Below are positions 48,166 through 57,414 of a stretch of DNA of 64,000 bases, in pieces; position 1 is the stretch's first letter, and each line of letters opens with the position of its first letter. Source of the DNA: Reyranella aquatilis (GTDB lineage Bacteria > Pseudomonadota > Alphaproteobacteria > Reyranellales > Reyranellaceae). A program made the position numbers and the translations under genes. The stretch covers positions 186,001 to 250,000 of the forward strand of contig NZ_JAJISD010000001.1 in the NCBI RefSeq assembly GCF_020880995.1, in the 5' to 3' direction. The notes below the pieces were generated by a model. It was not told where the DNA came from and made no database searches. It was given only the letters and a program-made list of their open reading frames with translations.

Positions 48166-48918
48166 TCAGCCGTGCATCGTCAGGCCACCGGAGACGCTGA
48201 GGGTCTGGCCGGTGATGAAGCCCGCATCGTCGCTCGCCAGGAAGCAGACCGCACCCGGAATATCCTCGGGCTGGCCGACACGCTTCATCGGGATGGCGCC
48301 GACCAGGGCCGCACGGACCTTCTGTCCGCGCTCGTCGTCGCCGGCGACGGCGGCCAGAAGGGGGGTGTCCGTCGGGCCGGGGCAGACCGCGTTCAGCGTG
48401 ATACCCTTCCGGGCGACCTCGCGCGCCACGGTCTTGGTGAAGGCGATGATGCCGCCTTTACAGGCCGAATAGACGGCCTCCTGCGAGGATCCGACGCGGC
48501 CCGCGTCCGATGCGATGTTGACGATGCGCCCGCTGCCGCGCGCGACCATGCCCTTCAGCACGACGTGGCTCATGTTGAGCGGTCCGCGCAGGTTGATGGC
48601 GATAAGCTGGTCCCACAGGTCGGGCGTGGTATCGACGAAGTTGACGAAGCGGTCCCAGCCCGCGTTGTTCACCAGGATGTCGGTCGGACCGACCGTCACC
48701 TCGAACGCGGCGATGGCTCTTCCGACGGCCGCGTAGTCGGCGATATCGACGCCCGAGGCGTAGCCGCCGATTTCGCCGGCGATCTTCTTTGCCCCGTCGA
48801 GGTTCTTGTCGAAGACCCCGACCCGCGCGCCGTAGCCTGCGAAGCGCCGGCAGATGGCGCTCCCGATGGCGCCCGCGCCGCCGGTCACGATGACGTTCTT
48901 ACCTTCGAGACCACGCAT
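48166..48918 (-). CDS. SDR-family dehydrogenase, BadH-like
   Basis: A 250-residue NAD(P)-dependent short-chain dehydrogenase: cofactor motif TGGAGAIGSAICRRF at residues 12-26, NNAGWD, catalytic Ser/Tyr/Lys around NIASDAGR and YSACKGG, and C-terminal FITGQTLSVSGGLTMHG. The NNAGWD, IASDAGRVGSS and VSGGLTM features closely recall BadH, the 2-hydroxycyclohexanecarboxyl-CoA dehydrogenase of Rhodopseudomonas. That fits the acyl-CoA theme of the block, but no other alicyclic-acid pathway gene is certain nearby. It heads the tight six-gene run to 44,045. Confidence 0.9.
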   Translation of the reverse strand: MRGLEGKNVIVTGGAGAIGSAICRRFAGYGARVGVFDKNLDGAKKIAGEIGGYASGVDIADYAAVGRAIAAFEVTVGPTDILVNNAGWDRFVNFVDTTPDLWDQLIAINLRGPLNMSHVVLKGMVARGSGRIVNIASDAGRVGSSQEAVYSACKGGIIAFTKTVAREVARKGITLNAVCPGPTDTPLLAAVAGDDERGQKVRAALVGAIPMKRVGQPEDIPGAVCFLASDDAGFITGQTLSVSGGLTMHG

Positions 48919-48928
48919 GCTTGCCTCT

Positions 48929-48963
48929 CGTCATCCTGAGCGCCGCGAAGGATCCCTCATCCG
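48929..48963. repeat. Dispersed intergenic repeat (copy B, short)
   Basis: The sequence TCGTCATCCTGAGCGCCGCG, followed by AAGGATCCCTCATCCG, resembles the opening of copy A at 34572. It lies between the SDR and the enoyl-CoA hydratase. Such CGTCATCCTGAGCG elements are common in GC-rich proteobacterial intergenic DNA. Confidence 0.6.
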
Positions 48964-49029
48964 GCCGTGCTCGGTGCTGTCAGTGCCTGATTGTCCGTAA
49001 GGTGCTTCGTCGGCACTCAGGACGGGCGA

Positions 49030-49842
49030 TCAGAGCGGTGAATACGGATCGAACTTCGGCTTGCGCTTCTCCAGGTGCGAGGCGAGGCCTTCCTTCACGT
49101 CGGGGCCGACGAAGCCCAGCATCTCGAGGCCGAGCGAGGTGTCGAAGGTCGGGCCCATCATGCGCAGCCAGTTGTTCAGCGCGTACTTGGTGAAGCGGAT
49201 CGAGCTCTGCGCGCCCTCGGCGAGCTTCGTCGCGACCTCCAGACCCTTGGCCTCGAGCTGGTCGTCCTCGACGCAGAGGGAGACCAGGCCGATGCGCTCG
49301 GCTTCCTCGCCGTCGACCGCCTCGCACAGCAGCAGGTAGTACTTGGCCTTGGCCATGCCGCAGAGCAGGGGCCAGACGATGCAGGCATGGTCGCCGGCGG
49401 CGACGCCGAGGCGGGTATGGCCGTCGATGATCTTGGCCTTCTTCGAGGCGATCGAGACGTCGGCCAGGATGCCGGCGACGAGGCCCGCGCCAACGGCGGG
49501 GCCGCGGATGGTGCTGACGATCGGCTTGGAGCAGTTGATGACGTTGTAGACGATGTCACGCGCTTCCTTCCAGGTCCGCAGCAGCGCGTTGTGGTCCTTG
49601 ATGTTGTTCTCGATGATGTCGAAGTCGCCGCCGGCCGAGAAGACCTTGCCTCCGGCGCCCTGGATGATGACGCAGTTGACGGTGTCGTCACCGTCGATGT
49701 CCCGCCATACGTCGACCAGTTCGCGGTGCATGATCGCGTCCGTCGCATTGTATTTCTCGGGCCGGTTCATCGTGACCCGCAGCACCCTGGGGTGCGGGCG
49801 ATCGAACAGCAGGCGCTGGTAGCGATTTTGCCAGTCGGACAT
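49030..49842 (-). CDS. Enoyl-CoA hydratase/isomerase family protein
   Basis: A 270-residue crotonase-fold protein. The oxyanion-hole segments are recognisable: [13 protein letters not shown] (first) and the [22 protein letters not shown] block (second). At the usual catalytic glutamate positions it has [17 protein letters not shown], where Asp-His replace Glu in many hydratases, so the exact reaction is uncertain. GGAGGAAAAG precedes ATG 49842. The SDR gene lies 111 bases downstream, separated by a repeat, so the two may share a transcript. Confidence 0.9.
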   Translation of the reverse strand: MSDWQNRYQRLLFDRPHPRVLRVTMNRPEKYNATDAIMHRELVDVWRDIDGDDTVNCVIIQGAGGKVFSAGGDFDIIENNIKDHNALLRTWKEARDIVYNVINCSKPIVSTIRGPAVGAGLVAGILADVSIASKKAKIIDGHTRLGVAAGDHACIVWPLLCGMAKAKYYLLLCEAVDGEEAERIGLVSLCVEDDQLEAKGLEVATKLAEGAQSSIRFTKYALNNWLRMMGPTFDTSLGLEMLGFVGPDVKEGLASHLEKRKPKFDPYSPL

Positions 49843-49951
49843 GGTCTTTTCCTCCGTTGCCGGACGTTAGCACCCCTTGTTCGCGCCGGGGAATGGCATG
49901 GCGATTGCGTTCGCTCTGCAGGGTGAACCGGACAACGGACAGGGGGCGGTC

Positions 49952-51520
49952 ATGCGGGCGATCAGCTGGGCAATCGGCGCGGTGGCGACCGCGCTTCTGT
50001 CTCTCCCGGCATCGGGACAGGCGCAGACCATCCGCGCGGTCATGCATGCCGACATCAAGATCATCGATCCGATCTGGACCTCCGCCTACAACGTCCGGAA
50101 CTACGGCTACATGGTCTACGACACCCTGCTGGCGATGGACGAGAACCTCGTCGTGCGACCGCAGATGCTCGAAGGCTGGAAGATCAGCGACGACAATCTC
50201 ACCTACACCTTCACCCTGCGCGACGGCCTGAAGTTCCATGACGGCGCGCCCGTCACCTCGGCAGACTGCATCGCCTCCCTGCAGCGCTGGGCGCCCAAGG
50301 ATGCGATGGGCCAGAAGCTCTTCTCGCTGGTGAAGGAGCTGAAGCCGGTCGACGACAAGAGCTTCGTCATGGTCCTGACTGAGCCGTACGGGCTGGTGCT
50401 GCAATCGCTGGGCAAGCCCAGCTCCACCGTGCCGTTCATCATGCCCAAGCGGGTGGCCGACACGCCCAACAACGTGCAGATCAGCGATCCAACCGGCTCG
50501 GGCCCCTTCGTCTTCCGCAAGGACCTGTGGCGGCCGGGCGAGAAGACGGTCTACGACAAGTTCAAGGACTACAAGCCGCGCAGTGAGCCGGCCTCCGGGC
50601 TCGCGGGCGGCAAGGTGGTGAACGTCGACCGTGTCGAATGGCTCAACATCACCGATGCCCAGACCGCGGTGAACGCGCTGCTGAACGGCGAGATCGACTA
50701 TATCGACCAGCCGGAGATCGAACTTCTGCCGCTGCTCGCCAAGGACAAGAATGTCGTTCTCGGCACCTACAATAAACTCGGAGGCCAGATGAACCTCCGC
50801 TTCAACACACTGCACAAGCCGTTCGACAATGCGAAGATCCGCCAGGCTGCGCTCTACGCCCTGAATCAGAAGGACTTCCTGATCGCGGGGTTCGGCGACG
50901 AGAAGTACTACAAGGAGTGCAAGGCGCTGTTCATCTGCGGCACTCCTTACGCAACCGACAGGGGCTTCGAGGACAAGTTGAATTCCGACTTCGCGAAATC
51001 GAAGGAGATTCTGAAGCAGGAGGGTTATGACGGCACGCCGGTCGTGCTGCTGTTCGCCACCGACACACAGACCGGGCGGTTGACGCCGATCGTCAAGTCG
51101 CTCCTCGAGCGCGGCGGGTTCGTGGTCGACATGCAGCCGATGGATTGGCAGACCGTGCTGTCGCGGCGCGCCCGCAAGGAGCCGCCGGACAAGGGCGGGT
51201 GGCATGCCTTCATCACCACCTGGGTATCGGCCGACCTGCTCGACCCAATCATGATGTCTTATCTCGCCGCGACCTGCGAAAAGGCCAACGTGGGCTGGCC
51301 GTGCGACCCGCAGATCGAGAAACTGCGCGATGCCTTTTCGCGCGCTGCGACCGACGCCGAACGGAAGGAACTCGCGATCGCCATCCAGGTGCGGGCGTCG
51401 GAGTATCCGATGTATGCCAATCTCGGCCAGTACATCATGCCGGTGGCGATGCGGAATACGATCACCGACCAGCTCAGCGGACCGGTGCCGATGTTCTGGA
51501 ACATGAAGAAGAAGCAGTAG
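49952..51520 (+). CDS. ABC-transporter substrate-binding protein, family 5
   Basis: A 522-residue periplasmic binding protein for peptides or similar solutes. Signal peptide to about residue 25 (LPASGQAQ), then YMVYDTLLAMDENLVVRPQ, DGLKFHDGAPVTSADC and TGSGPFVFRKD, which define the SBP_bac_5 family. ATG 49952 was chosen for its AGGGGGCGG ribosome-binding site and signal peptide; the frame opens earlier at 49877. No permease or ATPase genes accompany it. A TTG-started amidohydrolase gene follows after 35 bases, suggesting joint uptake and hydrolysis of a nitrogen compound. Confidence 0.93.
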   Translation: MRAISWAIGAVATALLSLPASGQAQTIRAVMHADIKIIDPIWTSAYNVRNYGYMVYDTLLAMDENLVVRPQMLEGWKISDDNLTYTFTLRDGLKFHDGAPVTSADCIASLQRWAPKDAMGQKLFSLVKELKPVDDKSFVMVLTEPYGLVLQSLGKPSSTVPFIMPKRVADTPNNVQISDPTGSGPFVFRKDLWRPGEKTVYDKFKDYKPRSEPASGLAGGKVVNVDRVEWLNITDAQTAVNALLNGEIDYIDQPEIELLPLLAKDKNVVLGTYNKLGGQMNLRFNTLHKPFDNAKIRQAALYALNQKDFLIAGFGDEKYYKECKALFICGTPYATDRGFEDKLNSDFAKSKEILKQEGYDGTPVVLLFATDTQTGRLTPIVKSLLERGGFVVDMQPMDWQTVLSRRARKEPPDKGGWHAFITTWVSADLLDPIMMSYLAATCEKANVGWPCDPQIEKLRDAFSRAATDAERKELAIAIQVRASEYPMYANLGQYIMPVAMRNTITDQLSGPVPMFWNMKKKQ

Positions 51521-51555
51521 GCGAGGCTGCCGCAAAGCCGCCGGAGGAGGGACCC

Positions 51556-52941
51556 TTGACCATCGTGATCCACGACGCCGCCATCGTGACTGTCGACGAT
51601 GCCGACACCGTCCACTACAACGCCGCCATCGCCATCGAGGGCGACCGGATTGCGGCCATCGGCCCCAGCCCCGAGGTTCTGGCGAGCTATCCTGACGCCG
51701 AAAAGATCGACGGGCGCGGCAAGCTCGTCATGCCGGGCTTCGCCAACATCCACACGCACTTCACCATGACCCTGGCGCGCGGCGTGTTCGAGGATCTCTC
51801 GCCGTCGCACAACCCGCCCTTCACCGGCGGCCTGTCGCCGATCCCGTTGCCCGACATGGCGCCTGACGAACGTCGCGCCTTCGCGCTGCTGGGCGCGCTG
51901 GAGGCGCTGCGCAGCGGCACCACGCACATCCTCGAGGACTCCAACGACGTCGATCACTATGCCGGCGCGCTGGCCGATACCGGCCTGCGCTTCCTGCTGG
52001 CCGAGCGCGCCTACGACCGCATCGGCACCTCGATCGGCGATCCGGCGCCCTATCAACTCGACCGGGCGCTGGGCCAGACGCACATCCGGAACATCGAGCG
52101 CAATCATCGCGACTGGAACGGCAAGGCGGACGGCCGCCTGCGCATCGCGATCTCCGCCTGGGCGCCCGACATGTGCTCGCCGGAGCTGCTGCAGGACCTG
52201 AGCGCGCTGCAGACGCAGCTCGACACGAGAATCACCATCCATCTCAACCAGATCTGGGGCGAGGTGGCCGCCGTGCGCGCCCATCGCAACCGCCTGCCGA
52301 CCGAATACTTGGCCGATCTCGGCTTTCTCAACGACCGCATCATCTGCGCCCATTGCCGCTGCATGGAGCCGTCGGAGGAAAAGCTCCTGGGCGAGGCCAG
52401 GGTGAACGTGTCGTTCAACTCCGCCATCGCCGCACGCCGCGGCCTCAGCCCGCGCATCGCCGATCTTGAAAGGTACGGCTGCAACGTCGGCATGGGCTCC
52501 GACAACATGGCCGAGGACATGGTCGAGGTGATGCGCACCGGCCTGTTCATGGAACGGGTGCGCCGCGAGGATGGTCGCGAGCCGACGCCGGAGCAGGCTC
52601 TGCGCTGGGCGACACGCAATGGCTACCGGGCGCTGGGGGTGCCCGACGGCGGCTGGCTGGCGCCGGGCAACAAGGCCGATCTGGTCGTGATCGACCTGCA
52701 GCGCGCCCATCTGATCCCTGTCCTGAGGGTCGTCTCCGACTTCGTCCACAACGGCCAGGCGCGCGACGTCCAGTCGGTGATGGTCGACGGCAAGTGGGTG
52801 ATGAAGGACGGGGCCGTGTTGACGATGGACGAGGAGAAGATCCTGCACGACGCACAGCGCATCGCCAACGAAGCCTGGTCACGAACATTCAGGACGCGCT
52901 TCAAGCCGCCCGCGGGCTTCTCGCCGGACGCTTTGCCTTAG
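51556..52941 (+). CDS. Amidohydrolase (TrzA/SsnA/cytosine-deaminase-like)
   Basis: A 461-residue metal-dependent hydrolase. Metal ligands: His66 and His68 (FANIHTHFT), a histidine in ITIHLNQIW, a histidine in ICAHCRC and Asp in GMGSDNMAED. The C-terminal PGNKADLVVIDLQ is the usual end of the composite beta domain. It starts at TTG 51556, with GGAGGAGGG eight bases ahead; no in-frame ATG gives a complete N-terminus. Relatives deaminate or dechlorinate N-heterocycles. It follows the binding protein gene. Confidence 0.9.
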   Translation: MTIVIHDAAIVTVDDADTVHYNAAIAIEGDRIAAIGPSPEVLASYPDAEKIDGRGKLVMPGFANIHTHFTMTLARGVFEDLSPSHNPPFTGGLSPIPLPDMAPDERRAFALLGALEALRSGTTHILEDSNDVDHYAGALADTGLRFLLAERAYDRIGTSIGDPAPYQLDRALGQTHIRNIERNHRDWNGKADGRLRIAISAWAPDMCSPELLQDLSALQTQLDTRITIHLNQIWGEVAAVRAHRNRLPTEYLADLGFLNDRIICAHCRCMEPSEEKLLGEARVNVSFNSAIAARRGLSPRIADLERYGCNVGMGSDNMAEDMVEVMRTGLFMERVRREDGREPTPEQALRWATRNGYRALGVPDGGWLAPGNKADLVVIDLQRAHLIPVLRVVSDFVHNGQARDVQSVMVDGKWVMKDGAVLTMDEEKILHDAQRIANEAWSRTFRTRFKPPAGFSPDALP

Positions 52942-52956
52942 CGCGAGAAAACAGGC

Positions 52957-53006
52957 CGTCGTCCCGAGCGCAGCTCCGAAGGCGCGCAGTCGAAGGAAGA
53001 CGAGGA
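52957..53006. repeat. Dispersed intergenic repeat (copy C) at the right edge of the accessory block
   Basis: Contains GTCGTCCCGAGCGCAGCTCC and GAAGGCGCGCAGTCGAAGGA, a degenerate relative, partly inverted, of copies A and D. It lies between the amidohydrolase and the trpE stop, exactly where the conserved core resumes. Confidence 0.55.
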
Positions 53007-53007
53007 A

Positions 53008-54540
53008 TTAACGCCGCTTGTTGCCGGCGCTCCACTGGCCGGCGCTGGCGAAGCGGACGGCCTCCTCGGCGGCGCGGACCAGGGCCTTGGCCTTGGCGAC
53101 GCTCTCCTGGTACTCGGCTTCGAGATCGGAATCGGCCACCACGCCGACGCCGGCCTGGACGTACATCGTGCCGTCCTTCACCAGGCCCGTGCGAAGCAGG
53201 ATACACGTGTCCATGGTGCCGTTTGCCGCGAAGTAGCCGGCGCAGCCGGCATACATGCCGCGGCGGACCGGCTCGACCTCGTCGATGATCTGCATCGCGC
53301 GCACCTTGGGGGCGCCCGAGAGCGTGCCCGCCGGGAAGCCCGCTTTCAGCACGTCGATCGCATCGAGCCCGTCCTCGATCTTGCCTTCGACGTGGCTGCT
53401 GATGTGCTGGACGTGGCTGTACTTCTCGATGGTGAACTGCTCGACGACGCGCACCGAGCCGATCTTGGAGACGCGACCGACATCGTTGCGCGCCAGGTCG
53501 ACCAGCATCAGGTGCTCGGCGCGCTCTTTGGGGTCGGCCAGCAACTTTTCGGCGAGCTGCCTGTCTTCCTCGGGCGTGACGCCGCGGCGGATCGTGCCGG
53601 CAAGCGGACGGATGGTGACGGTGTCGTCGCGCAGCCGGACCAGGATCTCCGGGCTTGAGCCCACGATGGTGAAGTCGCCGTAGTCGAAGAAGATCAGGAA
53701 CGGCGAGGGATTGATGCGGCGCAGCGCGCGGTAGAGCGACAGCGGCGGCAGCTTGAAGGGCAGGGAGAAGCGCTGCGACGGTACGATCTGGAAGGCGTCG
53801 CCCGCGCGGATGTACTCCTTGCAGGTCTCGACCATCGCCTTGAAGTCTTCCTTCGACATGTTGGCCTGCGGCTCGGGCAGGGCGTCGAGGTCGTCGGCGC
53901 TGTCGCGGCGGAAGGGCAGCGTGCGCTCGAAATCGGAGACCGCGTCGGCCAGCCGCTCCTGCGCGGCCTCGTAGGCGGCGTGGGCGCTGATGTCCTTCTG
54001 TGGCCAGACCGGGGTGACCAGGGTCACGTTGTCCTCGAGCCGGTCGAAGATGCAGATCAGGGTCGGCCGCACCATGATCGCGTCGGGCAGGCCGATCGGA
54101 TCGGGATTGGTGTCGGGCAGCCGCTCCATGTCGCGGACCATGTCGTAGCCCAGGAAGCCGAACAGGCCCGACGCCATCGGCGGCAGGTCGGCCGGCAGCT
54201 CCATCTGGCATTCCTTGATGAGCGCGCGCAGCGTCTCCAGCGGCCGGCCTTCGAGATTGTCGAAGGCCTGGGAATCCTTGTCGGCCCGGCGGTTGATCTC
54301 CGCCTGGCCCTTGCGGCAGCGCCACACGACGTCGGGCTTGAAGCCGATGATCGAGTAGCGGCCGCGCACCGAGCCGCCCTCGACCGATTCCAGCAGGAAC
54401 GAGTTGGGGCGGCCGTCGGCCAGCTTGAGATAGGCCGAGACCGGGGTCTCGAGATCGGCGACGAGCTTGGTCGAAACGACCTGCGGCGTGCCGGAATCGT
54501 AACGCGCCGCGAAGGCGTCGAAGTCGGGTGAGATCGACAT
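53008..54540 (-). CDS. trpE: Anthranilate synthase component I
   Basis: A 510-residue chorismate-utilising enzyme producing anthranilate. The tryptophan feedback site LLES is at residues 49-52; the catalytic half shows YIRAGDAFQIVPSQR, RPLAGTIRRG, HLMLVDLARNDVGRV, FPAGTLSGAPKVRA and QAGVGVVADSD. It starts 10 bases after the PpiD-type gene stop, so it is probably cotranscribed with it. Its partner trpG is about 33 kb away at 19,423, separated by accessory genes; in related genomes the two are adjacent. Confidence 0.97.
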   Translation of the reverse strand: MSISPDFDAFAARYDSGTPQVVSTKLVADLETPVSAYLKLADGRPNSFLLESVEGGSVRGRYSIIGFKPDVVWRCRKGQAEINRRADKDSQAFDNLEGRPLETLRALIKECQMELPADLPPMASGLFGFLGYDMVRDMERLPDTNPDPIGLPDAIMVRPTLICIFDRLEDNVTLVTPVWPQKDISAHAAYEAAQERLADAVSDFERTLPFRRDSADDLDALPEPQANMSKEDFKAMVETCKEYIRAGDAFQIVPSQRFSLPFKLPPLSLYRALRRINPSPFLIFFDYGDFTIVGSSPEILVRLRDDTVTIRPLAGTIRRGVTPEEDRQLAEKLLADPKERAEHLMLVDLARNDVGRVSKIGSVRVVEQFTIEKYSHVQHISSHVEGKIEDGLDAIDVLKAGFPAGTLSGAPKVRAMQIIDEVEPVRRGMYAGCAGYFAANGTMDTCILLRTGLVKDGTMYVQAGVGVVADSDLEAEYQESVAKAKALVRAAEEAVRFASAGQWSAGNKRR

Positions 54541-54550
54541 AGCGGGTCTT

Positions 54551-56479
54551 CTACTGCTGGGGCGCGAAGGTCGCCTGGAAGGCTGCTTCGTCGACGGTCA
54601 CGCCGTACTTGGCGCGGAGCGCTGCGATGAGCTGGAGGATCAGGTCGTTGGCGACCATCGTGTCGAGCTGCTTGCCGAAGCGGTCGAGCTGGTCCTTGTC
54701 CTTGGACAGGTCGGGCGCCTCGATCGACTTCACGCGGACCAGCACGCTGCCCTCGGCCGTGCGCACGGAGGCGGTCTTGTCGGGGGCGAGCTTGAACAGC
54801 TCGACGACGACGGGCTGGCTGAGATAGTTGCCGGCGTCGGCCTCGAAGCGGGTGACCGGCTTGGCCATCCGCGCCTCCAGGCCCAGATCCTTGGCCAGCG
54901 TGGCGAAGTCGGTGCCGGCATTCGCCTTCTCCAGCGCGTCCTTCACCTTGGCATCGGCCAGCTTGCGGCGCTCCTCATTCTGCCAGGCCGCGACCACGCG
55001 GTCCTCGACCTCGGCCAGCGTCGGCGCGCGCGCCGGTGTGATGCGGTCGGTGCGGACGATGAAGTACTCCCCGCGTGGCGTCTCGAGCAGGTCGCTCTCC
55101 GCGCTCTCACGCGTGGCGAACGCGGCCTGTACGAGTTCGGCGGACGCCGGCCCGATCACGACCTGCTTGCCGGAGGCGTCCTGGCCGCGCGCATCGACGT
55201 TCTCGTAGGTCCTGACCTTGAGTCCGAGGTCCTCGGCGGCGCCCTTCATCGACTGGGTCTTGCTCAACGTGCGCTCGAAGTCGGTGACCAGCTTGATCAG
55301 CAGGTCCGGCGCCTGCTGCGCCTTGAGGTCCTTCTCGAGCTTCTCCTTGACCTCGTCGAAGGGCACGGCCTTGCCGGCCTCGATCTTGTTGATGCGCACG
55401 ATGTGCCAGCCAAGCGGCGACTGGATGGGCGCGGGGGCGATGCCCTCCGGCAGCCCGAAAATGCCATCGGCCAGCGGGCCCGGCGGCAGGTCCTTCTTGG
55501 TCACCAGGCCGAGCTTGATGACGCCGTCGGCATTGCCGGTCACTTCCTTGGCGGCGTCTTCCAGCGACTTGCCACCCTGGGCGGCCGCGATGATCGCCTT
55601 GGCCTTGTCCTCGGTGTCGGTCATCGCCTGGTCGACGTCGCGCTTCTCGGGCGTGCCGAATTCGGCGGCACGCGCCTCGTATTCCTGGCGCACGGCGTCG
55701 GAGGTGACGGCCACCTGGCTCTGCACGTCGTCGACGGTGATCATGACGTAGGAGAACGCCCGGAATTCGGGGATCTGGAACTTGGCCTTGTTGGCCTCGA
55801 AATAGCTGTTGAGCTGTTCCGGCGTCGGCTTCGGGACGTCGACGACGATCGCGTCGGGGATGTAGATCGTCTCGGCGGTGCGCTTCTCGCTCTCCAGCTT
55901 GAAGATCTGGTCGCGGAGCGACACCGGCGCGAGGCCGTCGGCGCGCACCGCACCGAACAGCTGGCTGGCGGCGATCTCGCGGCGCATGTCGAGCACGAAC
56001 TGCGGCTCGCTGATGCGGGCCTGCTGCAGGCGGTTGCGGTAGAGCAGGGGATCGAACGAGCCGCCGGTTCCCTGGAACGCCGGATTGCGGGCGATGGCTG
56101 CGCGCACTTCCTCGTCGCTGACGATCAGTCCGAACTCGCGGATCGCATAGTCGAGCACGGTGCGCTGGATCACTTCCTCGAGTGCCCGCACATGCAGACC
56201 GTAGCGCAACGCCTGTTCCTGCTCCGGGCGCTGGCCGGTCTGGCGCTGGATTGCCTCGAGCTGGCGGTTGAACTGCTCGCGCACCTCGGTCGCATAGACC
56301 GGCGCGCCGCCGACCCAGCCATAAAGCGGAATCTTGGTGCCGCCGACGTGCGCCACTTCGGAGCTGCGTCCGACCACCTTCAGCATGTCGCCCACGCCCC
56401 ACAGGCCGAAGCTGACGATCAGCATGCCGAAGAGGATGAACAGAATGACGTAACGGGCGTACTTGCGGAACTGATTCAC
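54551..56479 (-). CDS. ppiD: PpiD-like periplasmic foldase (peptidylprolyl isomerase, SurA_N/parvulin)
   Basis: A 642-residue inner-membrane-anchored chaperone. An N-terminal helix (about residues 8-27, YVILFILFGMLIVSFGL) precedes a SurA_N-type region (about 60-200), a parvulin domain (about 295-375; LGLVTKKDLPPGPLADGIF and SPLGWHIVRI) and a C-terminal helical domain. It assists folding of outer-membrane and periplasmic proteins leaving SecYEG. The start is GTG 56479; an ATG upstream is out of frame and no clear Shine-Dalgarno is visible. It is divergent from tpiA. Confidence 0.9.
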   Translation of the reverse strand: MNQFRKYARYVILFILFGMLIVSFGLWGVGDMLKVVGRSSEVAHVGGTKIPLYGWVGGAPVYATEVREQFNRQLEAIQRQTGQRPEQEQALRYGLHVRALEEVIQRTVLDYAIREFGLIVSDEEVRAAIARNPAFQGTGGSFDPLLYRNRLQQARISEPQFVLDMRREIAASQLFGAVRADGLAPVSLRDQIFKLESEKRTAETIYIPDAIVVDVPKPTPEQLNSYFEANKAKFQIPEFRAFSYVMITVDDVQSQVAVTSDAVRQEYEARAAEFGTPEKRDVDQAMTDTEDKAKAIIAAAQGGKSLEDAAKEVTGNADGVIKLGLVTKKDLPPGPLADGIFGLPEGIAPAPIQSPLGWHIVRINKIEAGKAVPFDEVKEKLEKDLKAQQAPDLLIKLVTDFERTLSKTQSMKGAAEDLGLKVRTYENVDARGQDASGKQVVIGPASAELVQAAFATRESAESDLLETPRGEYFIVRTDRITPARAPTLAEVEDRVVAAWQNEERRKLADAKVKDALEKANAGTDFATLAKDLGLEARMAKPVTRFEADAGNYLSQPVVVELFKLAPDKTASVRTAEGSVLVRVKSIEAPDLSKDKDQLDRFGKQLDTMVANDLILQLIAALRAKYGVTVDEAAFQATFAPQQ

Positions 56480-56551
56480 GGGCCGAACGGGGGTTCTTGA
56501 CGGGGCGCCATGCCTACCACCCGCCCCATGGACAGGCAACCAAGCGGGGCT

Positions 56552-56580
56552 TTGACCGCAAACGCCACCACCTTTAGATA
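56552..56580 (+). promoter_or_regulatory. Sigma-70-type promoter of tpiA
   Basis: -35 TTGACC at 56552-56557 and -10 TAGATA at 56575-56580 with a 17-base spacer. The predicted start near 56588 leaves about 19 bases before ATG 56607, with GGGGA at 56596-56600 as ribosome-binding site. This probably drives tpiA, secG and perhaps pyrG. Confidence 0.7.
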
Positions 56581-56606
56581 CGCCCCGAACAGAACGGGGA
56601 ATTGAA

Positions 56607-57362
56607 ATGGCGCGTACGCGGCGGCCGCTGATCGCGGGCAACTGGAAAATGAACGGCCTCGAGGCCGATGCGCTGACGCTCGCCCGGGCCGTTGCGGCCG
56701 GCGTGAAGGAAGCCGGCTGGAACGACCGCGAACTGCTGGTCTGCCCGCCGGCGACCCTGGTGGCCGCCGTCGCCCACGCCGTGAAGGGCAGCGGCCTGCT
56801 GGTCGGCGGCCAGAACTGCCACGCCAAGGCGAGCGGCGCTCATACCGGGGACGTTTCTGCCGAGATGCTGAAGGATGCCGGCGCCAGCCACGTCATCGTC
56901 GGCCATTCCGAGCGCCGCGCCGATTGCGGCGAGACCGACGCCATTGTGCGCGCCAAGGCGGAGGCGGCCTGGCGCGCGGGTCTGCTGCCGATCGTCTGCA
57001 TCGGCGAGACCCTGACCCAGCGCGAGGCCGGCGAGACCCTCGAGGTGCTCGAGACGCAGTTGAAGGGCAGCGTTCCGGCAGGCGCCACCGCAGCCAATCT
57101 CGTCGTCGCCTACGAGCCGGTCTGGGCCATCGGTACGGGCAAGACCCCGACCGTCGGCGAGGTCGCCGCAGCGCACGCGCACATTCGCAAGGTGCTGGGC
57201 GGTCTGACTAGCGAGGCGGCGGCCGTCCGCCTGCTCTACGGCGGCTCGGTGAAGGGCAGCAATGCCGCCGAACTCCTGGCGGCCGGGGATGTCGACGGCG
57301 CGCTGGTCGGGGGCGCCAGCCTCGTCGCCGCGGAATTTTTGGCTATCGCCAAGGCCGCCTAA
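56607..57362 (+). CDS. tpiA: Triosephosphate isomerase
   Basis: A 251-residue TIM barrel interconverting dihydroxyacetone phosphate and glyceraldehyde 3-phosphate. Catalytic residues: Asn12 and Lys14 (GNWKMNG), His100 (VGHSERR) and Glu170 ([11 protein letters not shown]); the phosphate-binding LLYGGSVK is present. GGGGA precedes the ATG at the proper distance, and a good promoter lies at 56552-56580. tpiA followed by secG and pyrG is the conserved alphaproteobacterial order. Confidence 0.97.
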   Translation: MARTRRPLIAGNWKMNGLEADALTLARAVAAGVKEAGWNDRELLVCPPATLVAAVAHAVKGSGLLVGGQNCHAKASGAHTGDVSAEMLKDAGASHVIVGHSERRADCGETDAIVRAKAEAAWRAGLLPIVCIGETLTQREAGETLEVLETQLKGSVPAGATAANLVVAYEPVWAIGTGKTPTVGEVAAAHAHIRKVLGGLTSEAAAVRLLYGGSVKGSNAAELLAAGDVDGALVGGASLVAAEFLAIAKAA

Positions 57363-57414
57363 AGCGGCTAGAAGCGCCCGCTTGGCGCAGATGCCCTCTT
57401 AAGCCTGGACGAAA

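Noticed and set aside
49688-51535. Open frame of 615 codons on the minus strand
   Set aside because: Antisense to the family 5 binding protein; low-complexity Arg/His-rich translation typical of a shadow frame.
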